From Nomia melanderi (taxonomy: Eukaryota; Arthropoda; Insecta; Hymenoptera; Halictidae), in contig NC_135007.1 of assembly GCF_051020985.1 (NCBI RefSeq), forward strand, positions 1,671,001 through 1,735,000: a stretch of DNA of 64,000 nt. The letters run 5' to 3'. The stretch's first letter is position 1; each line of letters opens with the position of its first letter. Below the pieces are notes generated by a model, which worked only from the letters and a program-made list of their open reading frames with translations, was not told the origin of the DNA and did no database searches. Below are positions 45,840-58,780 of the stretch, piece by piece. The translations under genes and the position numbers were made by a program.

Positions 45840-48800
45840 ACTTTATAATTTACTCCAAAGGAAGATTTTAAAAAGGAGTATCTCATCAAATGTTCACTTA
45901 TTCACTTTAATAACTGTGTGCACCTATTATGGATTCAATGCAATTATCGATGCAGCTGCCGTTATTACTATATGAACGTGTAATGCGCTACTCGTAACGT
46001 AGAAACAGTTTGACGGGCATGCAACGTGAATTGTGATGCAGTAAGGTACAGCATGTCAACATGCTTCCTCCTAGAAACAAGCTGCTTGCTGGAACGATCG
46101 TAAATTCAAAATTAATTGCTACGAGGGCGATAGGACTCGCGTGTTCATGGTACAAAACAAATCCTCACGCCGCGATGGTCATGGTGTGATCAGTATTAAT
46201 ATTCATTTAAAGATGCGTAAGAATATTATCACATTATTATCATGTTGGCTGCCAAGTCTCACAGTGTAACGGATTGCCAAACTAGTTGGACAAAATTCAA
46301 AACAATCAATTCTTTTAAATGTAATAATTGGTACACTTGGAAATATATCAGATATAAATACCTACGAAATAAAATAAATGTACCTTATTCCTCACACATT
46401 CAACTATTTCGGGGCCAAAAATTTTACAGGTCAGGCGAAATTTTTGAAATTGACTTTTGACTGCCTAAAACAGCCAAATCAACCTTTGTACGTCGTGAGT
46501 AGAACTGTTCCCTTATCCCTGCACTTTTAAATTTAAGGCCGACGGAACTAACATGAGAAGCGTATAGTACAAACGTGAGAGTCGTAAGTTCGCATCGGTA
46601 CCGTATAGTATCAGATAAAAATTAAAATAGTTCGAGCTACATCTATCGAAAGCTGAAAATTGTTACATTTTGTAGGAAATAAACCCTCGAATACACGACA
46701 ACAAGCTGAATTACCAACATACATTAACGATATTTTATATATCTATACGAAGTTATAATACATCAACACAATTTATAAAATTTTTCTATAAAATTAAGGT
46801 ATTCAAAGAAATATTTAAAACAAAGTAAAGAAATATTTTTATTATATATCTTCATGTACATATCTTAAGCAAAAATATCGAACATAAAACATAGGGATGT
46901 CTTACCAATAGATTTTGAAACATAATATTCTTTACGATCCACAAATTAAGGTTATATTACCTCACAAAACAAATCCACGGAACAGTCTACTTAAGTACTT
47001 TAGGTAGGTACCATGACTATAAATCTTTGTAAAATTAATTTATGAATGCATTTCCGCTTGTTTCAAGCTTTTTCTAGTAACTTTCAATAAAGATTGATCG
47101 ATTCTGTGATAGTCACACAAATGACTTCTGTCCAGCTACATTGGCGTTCTGTTACACTGTGATATCATTTGTACAATTACATATAAAACTGCTTAAATAC
47201 TCTCTTTAGAAGTTTTGTTATTTTTATTGTCAGTTAAATATTAATACAAAGTTTACAAGAAGTACTCAAAACATATAATTTGTGCAGAATATGTTTAACA
47301 ATGTATTCCTATAGTCAAATTGTGCTAATGACAAAAATTAGTTGACGTCCGGGGTTAATATTTTTTACACAATAGTGTAATAGTCAAAAGTGGCAATATG
47401 TGAACACGCGTGAGTTTTTGTTGAAACCTTTTTATTTTACATTTAAATAAATAACTGTAATTGACTTTCATATGGAAAGTCAAAAGATATTCTCGAGTGG
47501 AAGGAATAACTAATTAATCTAACCTAAACCTACTCTAAAGCACATACAGCTGGGAATATATCTATAATCTATAATTTCAAACCCTTATAATAATTTATCA
47601 AATAATCTTATGAACAAACTGTAAATTACATTGCAGAAAATAAAAAAAAGAAAAATTAAATTTTGCGATCAATTCTTAAATTTTCTCCTAGATTCCAAAT
47701 TCTAAAACAGCGAATAAGGTTTTTTTGAAGTTTTTTGCGGCTTAGAACGTCACTATATATTATCCACTGATTAAAATTCTTCTTGCAACGAATATGATAA
47801 GTTAAACTGTATTCGCATTGAATGTACAGTACTGTACAATGTACGCTGTAATTGTCATGATGTTTCATGGACCCTATTGATCAAACAAAAAAATGTTTCG
47901 AATAAGTTAATTTACTTTTAGTGGACTGCGATACAAAAAATTCTGGACAAATTTTTTAACTAAAAGGCCAGGGAAAATATAGTATTTTAGCTTTTTAGTT
48001 CTTTATTAATAAATTTTGTTATCGTTATACTTGTTATTTCTTACGCAATGCGCATCATCATATCCTAAATAAATAAAATTAACATAAAATATTTCAACAA
48101 TAGTCAATGAACTCTGCTTATTTTTTAAAATAATTCCACATTGTTTTAAAATATAGTCCATCTGAAAGTCATGCACGCCGTATACAGAAATTATTAATTG
48201 TAAGAAAAAGTATACACAGCATTATAATATAATATTGAAAACAGAGAAAACCACTTTGGAAGCTGTACAATTCTGGTGCGTTGGATTACTGAACAATATA
48301 GATGTTGCATCTGTAATTTTGAGTTATCAATGCTTAGAAACATAACCTCAACTTAAAAAATGATGAAAAAATACATTATTCGTAAATATATGTGAAACTT
48401 GCATGTTCCGCTAGGTCTATTATTCGCGATGATTTATTCTCAAACTAATTTTTAAATACAAACAAGGTAGTCAACAAATGATGATAGAATTAATTTAGAA
48501 TCATAAATCACATAGATAATAAAATAGGGTAGTTACTGCAAGTTGAAACTTAAAAGAAGTTTGAATTTTCTTGTTTCTTAATTATGTTACTACGGATTGT
48601 TAAGTATTTAATTTGATCGTTATTGAGTATTATTGAAATATTAGTTCTGAATATTTTCAGTCGAAGTTCACCGTCCGTCGTTTCTTGTATTTCCGGGCAA
48701 CATAAATTAGTCCATTCCTAACTGAGAACTTCCTCAAGTTGCCTGAGGTTTTGAAGCATATGATTTTACGTTCGAGTACATACTTGTAGTATAGCAACTC

Positions 48801-48981
48801 TGTTAGACACAGTCGATGGAAGTACCAAGTTTCTGCAAATTAACGATACTTCCTTGTTTCTTTGACGAAACGCAACAACTCTTGTTGAATTCGCAGCATT
48901 TAGCCGCACGCGTATTGTATTAAACACTGCTGAAAGCTGAACAGAATACTGACTATAGAACTTTTTATTCGTTAATCTGTT
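45840..48981. other. Unassigned A+T-rich DNA
   Basis: No gene recognised. The 46000-46180 part is a little GC-richer. An isolated CCGGGGTTAA (about 47350-47359) is a possible lone TTAA-element tip. Confidence 0.4.
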
Positions 48982-49445
48982 TTAATCCCTTTAATGGGTG
49001 CCTTTTTCAGTAGTCGCTTCCCTGATTAAGGTTTTTTGTCTGTCGATGGAAATGGTCGATTTTTGGTAGAATTTCATGTAATCAACATGCAAGTTAAATT
49101 TTTTAAAGAAACAAATTTTAATCTACACCCGAAATTATTTAAACAATTTTCTTTTAGCAATAATAAACTAATTTCATACCTTTACCCCTATCGTTACCCC
49201 TTGTCCATAATTTATTTCATAATTACGATCGATACAACCACCTCATCGTTAATAAGTTATTATTACAAAAAGAAACAATTATTATGCTTATTCTACGTCT
49301 ACATTTACTCCAAAGGTTAACGATTGATAATAGAAAAGTCATATTTAATTTATATTTGAAGACAACAAATAACATTTAGATTTCTCAAATTCAGTTTAAA
49401 ATTTTCATTGCGAATCTGACACGATATCGTAAGTCAAGGGATTAA
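48982..49445. mobile_element. Possible TTAA MITE (TTAATCCCTT tips)
   Basis: TTAATCCCTTTAATGGG on the left faces the inverse of TTAATCCCTTGACTTAC on the right, a 10-bp perfect tip over 464 bp. No second copy was seen in the window, so the call is tentative. Confidence 0.5.
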
Positions 49446-49823
49446 ATGTTTTATAATTCACATTATACTACATAATTCTATCATTTTCCGCTATGATTAC
49501 TAACTCAAAAAAAATCGCTGTAAATGTCAGAACCATGCGGAAGACGTATTCGAAAGAATTGCATTTGTAGACACATTACCTGAGAAGAGAAAAATCTTTT
49601 TATGGGGCGCGTTTAAAAACGCGTTCTTCATTAAAATGGTTAATGTGTATCACGCATTGCCAAAATATGAAACTTCGAATATTGAAATTTCATAATTTGG
49701 AAATATTTTAGTTGCACCCGAAATAATATCGGTTCCACACGTACATACTTACCTACGTTTATTCTATAGTATAAGAAACATACGTAAAACGTATAATGGT
49801 AGACGGAATAGAGATATCGTTCT
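49446..49823. other. Unassigned DNA
   Basis: Nothing recognised. Contains the small inverted word GCGCGTTTAAAAACGCG near 49606. Confidence 0.45.
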
Positions 49824-50034
49824 TTAAACCGTTAAGTATAGAATTAATTACAAAAGTCTCTTATTGTGTGCGCAATAAAGTCAAATAATGAAGTGTATAC
49901 TTGTCAAATGCATTTATAATATAGGAGAATTACAGGTTTGTCAAAGAAAATAAATAGTCTATCGTTGAAGAAGTTAGCATCATTTAGAATTTTAAGATGA
50001 CGTGTATACTTGTCAAATATAGTTAACTGGTTAA
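49824..50034 (-). mobile_element. TTAA MITE, family A copy 3 (inverted)
   Basis: On the minus strand it starts TTAACCAGTTAACTATATTT and follows 35300-35547 and 8179-8428 to a degenerate TTAA end at 49824. It is somewhat shorter (211 bp) because of internal gaps. Confidence 0.75.
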
Positions 50035-51045
50035 TACGTTCCATGCCGCGTAGGGTATACACACTTCCGTTCAAGTCACTTGGATTTCATTGTAAAATGA
50101 AAAAGTTTTGTAAGTCTGTTATAAAATCATGTATCGACACCTTCAATATCATGTATACAATATTTTAACAGCCTCTTGTTTCAAACTGCTGTGTCTTTTT
50201 AATTACTATAATTTTATACTAATATAATTTTTATATAATATAACATATAGGTAGGTTTTTATATGTATATAATAATTTATAGGTAGGTATAATACAAGGC
50301 GTTAAATGTTGACAATCGATATAGGAACAGAGCCCTTAACAGTGGTATGTTAGAAGAAAAGTAATAAAAAACAATTGATGAATGAAAAATTTTGATCTAC
50401 TGACATTATGTCAGTACTTGAAGGCGTAGAATATTTGTGATCAAACTATAAGAAATATTGAGAGTTCCCGTAACTAGGCCACATCATAACATTACAACTG
50501 CAGAGGGTGCATGAAAAATTCATGAAACTGGATGAATTGGTTTCAGAGGATGCATCACATAGAACATGTGTCTGCTCCGAAATTGGAAGTATTTCAATGG
50601 TTCCATGGTAATTTTAAATTCTCTAAATGAAACCATTTTCTTTCGTATGCATTTCTTTATACGCACTGTAGGATCTATACAAAAGAATTGAAATACTCAT
50701 AATCAATATTAATTACATTAAGGAAGCTATTAATTTCAATATTGTGTTCGGATTTACTTACTTTTGTACTGTATACTACTGAAACATTCGAGCATGAAAT
50801 GACAAAATGAAAATACTTTGATGAACGTTTTTGAAAATGATTAGCTGCAAAATTTTGTATAACAATGAATGGATGTATTAACGTATGCTCGATAAGGAAT
50901 GCTAAAGAGCTTCATGCTCTTCATTCAAAGAGTCACACGTTATAAATAAATAATAAATATACTGAATATACTGTAGTGATGGGTATCGGGTATTGTGAAT
51001 AGGGATAGTTAATCGTGACAAACTGATTAAACGTATAATGTATTT
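50035..51045. other. Unassigned DNA
   Basis: A weak candidate TTAA element could run 50031-50305 (TTAATACGTT and the inverse of TTAACGCCTT), which would again share a TTAA with its neighbour. Otherwise nothing recognised. Confidence 0.35.
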
Positions 51046-51053
51046 AATGTAAA

Positions 51054-51075
51054 ATATATATATATATATATATAC
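51054..51075. repeat. (TA)n microsatellite
   Basis: About 11 uninterrupted TA units just before a GC-richer patch. Confidence 0.9.
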
Positions 51076-51349
51076 TAGGGTTCACCGCACTACGTGCTAC
51101 GCTATGGAGTCGTTCGCTATGTCGCCGGAGTCAAATTCACCCTTGCTCGGTCGGTCTCGCCCTTTATCTTGCTCTGAACACTCTCACACACGTACACACA
51201 CTTTTCCGAAAGAAATACACGCATTCTTCACCCGATTTCTAAACCTAAAACATTCGTCTTACGCGTCGTCCCAAACACTTAAGTAGGCACGCAGTTCCAC
51301 ATCGCATTCACACATTCATACACACACGCACATACGCTCGGCCACTCTA
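51076..51349. other. GC-richer patch between simple repeats
   Basis: Carries many CACACA, CATTC and CGC words, with a 60-codon chance frame (51104-51286). Composition weakly recalls the LTR-like repeats at 19195 and 38975 on the opposite strand (CACACACTTTTC), but no ordered match could be established. Confidence 0.3.
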
Positions 51350-51455
51350 CAATACAGAATATATTGAATACACTAAATATATTGAATATACTAAATATAC
51401 TAAATGTACTGAATGTAATGAATGTTCTGAGTGTACTGAATGTACTGAATTTCCA
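51350..51455. repeat. Minisatellite with ~10-bp units
   Basis: Roughly ten tandem copies of ACTGAATGTA/ACTAAATATA-type units. A small related cluster (ATACTGAATATACTG) sits about 390 bp upstream at 50960. Confidence 0.8.
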
Positions 51456-51906
51456 TATAAATCTATAGAAGCATTCAAACGAAAATTTTCATGCGATACG
51501 TGTATTCAAAATGTTTGGCCAATATGCATATGCAATACGCAATATAATATGCATGTTAAGGTTTAATTCCACGGGCTGATATAAAAAATGGAGAATGAAG
51601 TAATTATTTTTTCCTGTTTAAGTTATTAACAATTAAAATTCATTAATAGTATTACGTGAGTCAGGTTTCTATTTTTATCTCCACACATCACTGTCCCAAG
51701 TTCATACTAACTTGTTCCCTGAACACGATATCGGTATACGACCACAACTCAGGAAGGTTTTCGATCATTAATTAATTAAAAACAAAGTCTCTGGTGTAAC
51801 ATTGTCATTTTTAATTTTTGTTTTACTTTACTTTTTGGATTTGAATTCAATTGAATTGAAAAGAGTTGAATGAAACTACATTGACAATATGTGATCTTGC
51901 ATATTA
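51456..51906. other. Unassigned A+T-rich DNA
   Basis: Nothing recognised. Confidence 0.45.
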
Positions 51907-51908
51907 TA

Positions 51909-52489
51909 CAGGGTGGACCACGAAGCGTGAACACCTTAGATTCTTCTACCGTTAGCAGTTCGATCGGAAATTGGGTTAGCTAAAATAACATGCTTTAAGG
52001 GGCGCTTTATAATAAGTCTACCAAATTTTTTGTCTACTCTTTTCTTCCAGAAACATCAAGGTCACCTTCAGTTTCTCACAGGTAAATATACAATTTTTTA
52101 TACCCACCTTATAGTGTTAACTTATCAATGAAGAAAATACAATTTTATTGCCAATGATGCTCATCTACATATTTACTATAGACTATCTTTGACTGTAACG
52201 TTGACTAATTTCATGAATTCTGTAAATCAGTATTGAGGAAGCTACGTCATTCATGAAAAAGATATTTTCAGGAAAATTATTACCACATTCTATTTTATGC
52301 TACATCCGACGGCAGAAATTACGGTGGGTAACATAGTCGCTTGGCTGAGGTGTCGTTGAATTTTATAAGGTCGTAAAATTGTTCGCGAATTATGCGATGG
52401 AATGTCATATGCGGAATTCCGATTCGTCGAACAATGCTGTCAAAACCTATTAATGGCGATACACGTACAAGAGCAGTTGCTCTTTCTTT
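51909..52489 (-). mobile_element. Degraded CAGGGTG-ended transposon
   Basis: After TA (51907-51908) a tip reads CAGGGTGGACCACGAAGCGT, typical of TA-targeting insect elements with CAGGGTG ends. About 400 bp further on, a transposase N-terminal relic is read on the minus strand. The opposite inverted repeat was not found, so the right side is lost or too diverged. Confidence 0.5.
52319..52489 (-). pseudogene. Transposase helix-turn-helix relic (IS630/mariner-like)
   Basis: A minus-strand frame of 56 codons without its own ATG, bounded by stops. It contains IVRRIGIPHMTFHRIIREQF, which fits the second helix-turn-helix of mariner/IS630-type transposases in insects (pattern RRIA...G...TVHRILRE..L.PYH.). 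In that family this motif recognises the inverted repeat. The expected upstream helix is suggested by KERATALVRVSP. No catalytic DDE core is present, so the gene is dead. It lies inward of the CAGGGTG tip at 51909, in the orientation expected if that tip is the 3' end. Confidence 0.5.
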
Positions 52490-52794
52490 TCATCGATGTA
52501 CGAGGACGATCAGTCCTTTAACGAATTACCAAAAAATTCTACTATTATTCATTATTGTAGACATTCCATCGATTAAACAACGATCTGAACTTTGAAATTC
52601 ATGGGAATTCAGAATATACTTTGCTTATATCTGATCTACAAAGTTCTCCAACATTTCGTCATGTACTTAGCAAGTTTCTACATAATTCCTGCTTGCTTTG
52701 TCAATAACGTAAAGTAACTTTGAGCCCTTTATAGATTGCAATTTGAATTTGTGGAATATCAAGGTAGAATACTTGGGAAATAATTTAAAATGTA
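52490..52794. other. Unassigned DNA
   Basis: May include the lost 5' part of the preceding transposon. No tip found. Confidence 0.4.
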
Positions 52795-53050
52795 TTAACC
52801 CCTTGTCTTACAACAACGTGCCAAACTCGTGATGATGATTTAAAAGAGAATTTAACAAGCATAAATATTACTCAACCCTTTTGAATTAAAATTAAATATA
52901 ATTTTTCTGTTATCAATAATTATACTTTCAAACAAACATAGATACATAATATACCTAGAATTTTTCTATTTTTCCAATAAATTATTACTGGCAAAGTAGT
53001 TGCATCGATATTATTAGTTGAGAAATTAATCGTAGGAAATGCGTGAACGC
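52795..53050. mobile_element. TTAA MITE, family G copy 2
   Basis: Starts TTAACCCCTTGTCTTACAAC, complementary in style to the AGGGGGTTAA end of copy 1. It shares the CATAAATATTACT and AATAAATTATTACT blocks. Its right TTAA is not preserved. Confidence 0.55.
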
Positions 53051-54840
53051 GGAATATTAAAAAATTCATATTATCTTCATGCCTACTTCGTAATGTATAT
53101 ATAAAGACCAAGAGATACCTAAAACAATTTTCAAAAATTTGTTGTTTATTAAGAAATTATTATGCATACACAATTATACCTTCATTGCCGTCCTAATTTA
53201 TATCTGAATCTCTTTGTTTCATATACAATTCATTTCATCTGAATTAAATGGGGTTGATTAGGTAAAGAGTTGAAGACAAAAATGTGAAATAATGACATGT
53301 AAAAGGTCAGAAACAATAGGGAAAATTTATAAGGTCTTAAAGATTATGTGAAGACGTTACCACGATCGTAGTCAAAATAAGTTCGATTTCAGTAAAACTA
53401 TTTCTGAAAATTTTAAACAAGATACTGTTATTATTCTGTACATGATAAAAAATTTTATCGAACAAGCCAACCAAATCGATACAAAATTTAAGTCAAATTT
53501 CTTAAAAATTCCATACTGGAATTTGAAAATGATGATAGCAATTTCATAAACGTTTCTGAGAGAAATTTGGAACGATAAAGAAAATGAATGTGATATTTGT
53601 CTAACGTTCTTTGGATATTGAATGAAAAGGCACCAACGTTCCACATGTCAAAACCACCTTACTCTACGCAGGAAGAAGATTTTGATATGATGTAAGTTGC
53701 TGTCTCCTGTTTGCCATTGAAAACTGATAAAATAATTGTAAAATAATGTAAACTATACAATAATAAAGGAAGTTGAAACAATGTTGACCAAGGAACATTT
53801 AGGAGTGATTGATTTTAAAACAATTACCTATGAGTACAATATTTTATCAATTTTTTATATGTAGCTTTAAATTTTAGTAGTAAATATTTATTAATTTATC
53901 GATACAATTTAGGTATTAATCCTATTTATTCTACAACACATAATATTGTAATCGTTTCTTATTAACGAAATAAAGTACACGATGTGAAAGTGCATAAACA
54001 AAAATAGAGGATGTCTACATTTAAGAAAATGGACCGTTAAGAATTTGATATTTATTATTTAACTCTTTACGGTTGAATGCCACCGTAATATCGAGTCCGA
54101 ATTTCAATATTTAAGGCCGAAAGTTGCAAGTGAATAATTTAACTACACAAATAACAAGAAATTGATATACAGTTTTCTCCTTTTTTCAGCGTTTAAGACT
54201 AGAAATTTTATATTCTTACTTTATATTTTATTATCACCTATACATACTAAAATGTTTATCCATGTTTTATAAAGTTTTACATTCCGCTACTATAGATTTA
54301 TAATTTAATCAAGTGTATGAAAGAAGTCAATTATTGCTTTAGAATTGTTTTCGAAAAATGAGTGCCTCAACCACGAAACTACTTTCAGAGAAAGGCTAAA
54401 ATCAGACGAGCGGTTTGTGTAAAAATGTTGCTGCTGCAATTGTTTTGGAAGAATAGAAACGTAATCTCTTATCCTTTTTTTAAAGACTAAAAATCTTTGT
54501 TGACTGTAACTACAAAACAATCATCGCTGCGACATTTTTCCGCAATCGCTTGTATCCACTTGACCTAATACAACCAGTTCTAGTTTACGTATGTAATCCT
54601 ATACGACAAAGTAGTTTCTTAAATTTCATCAATTATTTAAACTTTTTCCTTTCTTGTCGATCCTTAATGTGAATAAATTTAATATTGTTTTTCATAAATC
54701 TGAACTGATCCAATACTACAGATACATTCCCCGAAACAATAACCATTAATATTTTCATATCTTTGTACTAGCCATGGTTAACATGTAGTCTAGGCGTTGC
54801 TCTTTCGAGCATACCGCACCACGAGGATTTTCTCTTATCG
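53051..54840. other. Unassigned A+T-rich DNA
   Basis: No gene recognised. TTAACTCTTTACGGTTGAAT near 54059 looks like a single TTAA-element tip without a partner. Confidence 0.4.
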
Positions 54841-54856
54841 GTTAGCCATGGCTAAC
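54769..54856. repeat. Paired palindromes around CCATGG
   Basis: GTTAGCCATGGCTAAC (54841-54856) is a perfect 16-bp palindrome. A related CTAGCCATGGTTAAC lies about 70 bp upstream (54769-54783). The intervening DNA is GC-richer. It could be a transposon end pair or a binding-site pair; no function can be assigned. Confidence 0.5.
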
Positions 54857-55136
54857 AGTAAAATTTTATTGTCTTCTTAACAGCTTATTTCCTATGGGGG
54901 TCACAAGAAAGAATATAAAATCTTCCTGTTTTCATCGACTTAATCTTTAACTAGAAGCGTTACACCTGGTCTCAAGTATTAAAATTTTCAATGGAAAAAA
55001 TCTCAACCTTAATACCCTTACCTATTTAAACATTCATAAGGAATCACGCGAATTGCGGAAAACGAGGATTTGCGATTCTTGGTGACAAAAAAAATCGATC
55101 GTGTCACGCTGTGAAATACATATGCGCACTACCTCA
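54857..55136. other. Unassigned DNA
   Basis: Nothing recognised. Confidence 0.45.
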
Positions 55137-56019
55137 TTAACACTAGAACTACCAAGCATTTACTACGACTGATATGTAACCCGTATAAAAATTGTAACAA
55201 TACATTACTTTCTGTTTTTTCAAATATTCATTATAGTATTCAAGTGAAACTATTTATTTTTAAAATCATTTCGAATATTCTATGGTGTATGTGCGTCGCA
55301 GCGTCTACAATTACTTTAGCGACGATTAAACGACGCGGCTGAACTTCGTTGGATGAAGTCCTATGGTGTATGTATTGAGTGGACTGTATCTTCGGTGACT
55401 ATTACACTAAGTGAAAGCTGACTGGCCCACTGGATTGTGGGAAGTTGACTGTACCAGTGGTTAGTGAGAAGTATCGAAGTGTTTTCTCGTTTCCGACGTC
55501 GACACCTCGTGTTGGATTGTATGAGAGGTTCCCTTTGTTTTTTACGCCAATCGCCACTCCCTTTCCGAGCGGGGTGAGGGCAATGTGCGTGTGGGATATT
55601 TCTCGAAGGTTCACTGGCTTGCGGAGATTTCCTGCAGGTTGAAACCTATTTGAAAAGACCAGTGTACAAATGTTTGGCCGACCCTTCGGAAATCCCGGGT
55701 TATGACCTGGTTAGTTATTAAGACGAAAGAGACAAAATTCTATGCCTATTGTGTGCAATCTAAGTTGACTAAAATAAATGTTTGCTGTCGCGACGGTAAA
55801 CATGTCGATTGTAGTAAATAAAACTCAAAAGTATTAAATAAGAATAAACGCGAAACTTAACTGTCTGTCCCGTCCATGTCATAAACGAAACTTCGAGAAT
55901 ATCCACTTACGGTGTTCCATATAGGACGGAACATATGTCTTTAAGATATCAATAATTGCAAAAGAAAAAAATCGAAACCATCGAAATCATTTTGACTGCT
56001 ACGGTAGTTCCAGTGTTAA
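55137..56019. mobile_element. TTAA element (TTAACACTAGAACTACC) with a GC-rich interior
   Basis: 883 bp from TTAACACTAGAACTACCAAG to the inverse of TTAACACTGGAACTACCGTA, with a 17-bp tip of one mismatch. The interior (about 55280-55910) is much richer in G+C than the rest of the region. It ends with several AATAAA words and may be a retroelement LTR inserted in a smaller MITE. A direct repeat CTATGGTGTATGT occurs at 55279 and 55362. Confidence 0.7.
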
Positions 56020-56584
56020 TCAATTGCGTTACACATTAATTATTTCATACCGAAAACTTTTGGTATACTGTTCGCATTGCTTGTTTAACGCGCTATAATC
56101 ATCTAGGGTACTCCATGAGGATATACAAGTATGTTTTAGTGTATATACAATTATTTAGTGTATATACAATCTTAACATTGTTAAAATAGATTTGAAAATA
56201 GATTCTTCTTACAACTTTTCGTTCAGTCCTTCTATAGTCTTCTAGTTGGAGGATGTTCTTTCCCTAATATATATTCAAAGTCATTGTGCTCTATTCTTGA
56301 AGTCGCAACTAATAAATTCGAGCACTCCATCCTTTCTTATCTTGACTTAACTTTCCACTATATTTTCTTCTTATACGAAGTACTATACACCTCCACATAG
56401 CATCTAATAAGAATAAACTCCGATCCAATCCTGAATTATTATTATTCGATATTCAAAACTGCTTCTATTTCGAAACTCGATGTTTTCATCAACGTTATAA
56501 CAAGACTACGGATTTTTATGCAAAATGAAAATTTCTCGAAGACGTTCGCAAAAATTGAAAGTAAATAGGAATTCATTTTTTGCT
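56020..56584. other. Unassigned A+T-rich DNA
   Basis: Nothing recognised. Confidence 0.45.
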
Positions 56585-56823
56585 TTAATAGTATTTCTAC
56601 CGAAGGTGTCAAAAGACACTCTTTGAACTTTTCACTTAAAATTATTTTCCAAGTTCAGTCGTGTATTCTGAATTCACTTTGCGACTTCGCCAATAACGAT
56701 TATAAAATTGACTATGGGAAACGTCGAAAATTTAAATGAGGAAAAATGATAAAACTGAGAAAATGTTTTTCAATTAAAATTTCAGAAGGTGTCTCTTGAC
56801 ACCTTCGACAAAAATAGTGTTAA
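56585..56823. mobile_element. TTAA MITE with GAAGGTGTC arms
   Basis: 239 bp from TTAATAGTATTTCTACCGAA to the inverse of TTAACACTATTTTTGTCGAA. The terminal inverted repeat of about 37 bp runs through GAAGGTGTCAAAAGACAC. Each arm also has an internal GGTGTC...GACAC(C) stem. Confidence 0.75.
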
Positions 56824-58402
56824 AAACCATAAAGCAAGTAAAAATAAAATAGTAACGTATTTAACTTCTCTTCAAGTTCTTCCTCTTTATCGCATTAGGC
56901 ACAATCACGTGAATGTTTCAAAAATACATAAAATTCATATTGATGCGGTATTACTTTTTTCAATTTTCATGGAATAACATAATATTTCATAGGATGATTA
57001 ATTAGATAGATGACGTTATGGAATCTAAGATTTTAATTGAGATCGTACAAATCCATACTGTTAGCACCTTAATGTCTATTGAATTTATCTTTCGCGGAAT
57101 TGAAACCATCGGAAGCTATTATCTCCTTGGTTTTCAGTGTTCGTATCAGAATGCAGTTAGGTACATAGGTACATTGTGCTCACCGAAGGCATTTCTGTGA
57201 TTAGACGTGCAGGACGTAATAATTCGCTGCACATGTGCTCTATGCGTTTCACAGGTGCATGATTGAAACTGCACGATGCGTATAACAATAACGTTGCTAA
57301 TTATAGCAGTAAACGACGTAATACATTTTACCAGCTAACACGTACAGCAACGCGCAACCTGCGAAAGGAAAGAGATGAACTACGCAAATGTGTTGGGTGT
57401 TTAATGTTCATCCGTTAAGCATGACACGATCTTTGGCGTTTCATTGTAATGTACATAGTTAATTTTTATTTGCTGGTACAGCGATTTATCTAACAAGGAA
57501 AAGTATTGAACTCGGAAATTTAAAAAATTATGAAATTCTGTGTATAAGTAAAGTAAGTCAAGCCTAATACATTGCAATTTTCTTCGTGTCGAATTTCATT
57601 TTGAAGGGGTGAAACCACCCCTTGAAAGAAATGCAAAATTTTTTCCGCAGAATATCTTAAAAACGGTAGGAGATATCAAAGATACATTTCAACAAAAAAT
57701 ACATTTTTCTTTTGTGACTATAAACCTGAAAAATAAGATTTTATAAACATTTTTCAAAATTTTTCAAAATTCGATGTTTTATGAAGGAAGAAGTGGTACT
57801 GTTGACTTTTCAGTTTTCTATGTCTCTCTAAAACCGGATTTGTAACATACGAAAACAAGCCATTTTTTAATACTTTACGAAAGTAAGGTGCAATATGGTC
57901 ACTTAACAAAAATCATGAATAAGGTGGAATAGCTAAGAAATCGGAAAAGATATAATTTATTGTTAACGGAATATTTATTAACGTGTTTATAGAATGCTTA
58001 GACATTTATTTTTTAATTTTAACAACTAAGCTGATATCACAGGGAGCAGGCACTTCTACAAATAAAGTAAAGTGGGACTGGGATGCAATCAAAGAAAAGT
58101 ATGTTTTATTATTTACATAATATATTATAGGGGAAAAATAATATTCTATTTGTATAAACAATATTTTTACTACACCACTTGCAATAAAACAATGAATTTA
58201 AATCAAATAGCGCGCACAATATATACATCCATTTCTCTCGCACACTTTCTGGAACATTTTTTCGTTACCATACATTAATTTTATATATATTTGAAATATT
58301 TTAGATTCATTTAAGGCGAATATCATTAACATATAAAAATCAATATCATAGAAAATCAATTTAGTTTAGAATATTCCAATGTCTTGAACATTTATTCAAA
58401 AC
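56824..58402. other. Unassigned DNA
   Basis: No gene recognised. The 57195-57420 part is slightly GC-richer. A perfect 8-bp stem (AAGGGGTG/CACCCCTT, 57604-57623) precedes an A-rich stretch and may be a transposon tip. Confidence 0.4.
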
Positions 58403-58780
58403 ATACGCACAGTCGCACAGTGCAGCCGCCTGTCGACAAAACTCCAAAATTCAACAATTCATATAATAAAAGTTGAAGGTTATCAATGTGTTGCTAAGTA
58501 GTCCCTGCTATATAAGATTATTTTAATTTGAAAAATACAAATTTCGTGCAAATAAATTTCGTTTCTCTATTTATATAACGTTGGACCCGAAACACAAAAT
58601 ATCCACTGTCATTTAAAAAACTTCATAATTATTCCGTAATGTAAACAAAAATATAACTACCATATGTTTAGTTCTATACCTAACAACTTTTGTTTGAAAC
58701 ATTTTTTGTATCATTCATACGTTTTAAGTTATTGAGTTTGGTCCAGAAAACGGCCTCTTGGTCACACTGTGTGTCGCGCT
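58403..58780 (+). mobile_element. CAGTG-ended MITE, copy 2 of the 26-kb family
   Basis: Starts CAGTGCAGCCGCCTGTCG and ends near the inverse of CAGTGTGACCAAGAGG. The body aligns with 26095-26475 over about 370 bp. A possible short duplication GTCGC flanks it. No coding capacity. Confidence 0.7.
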
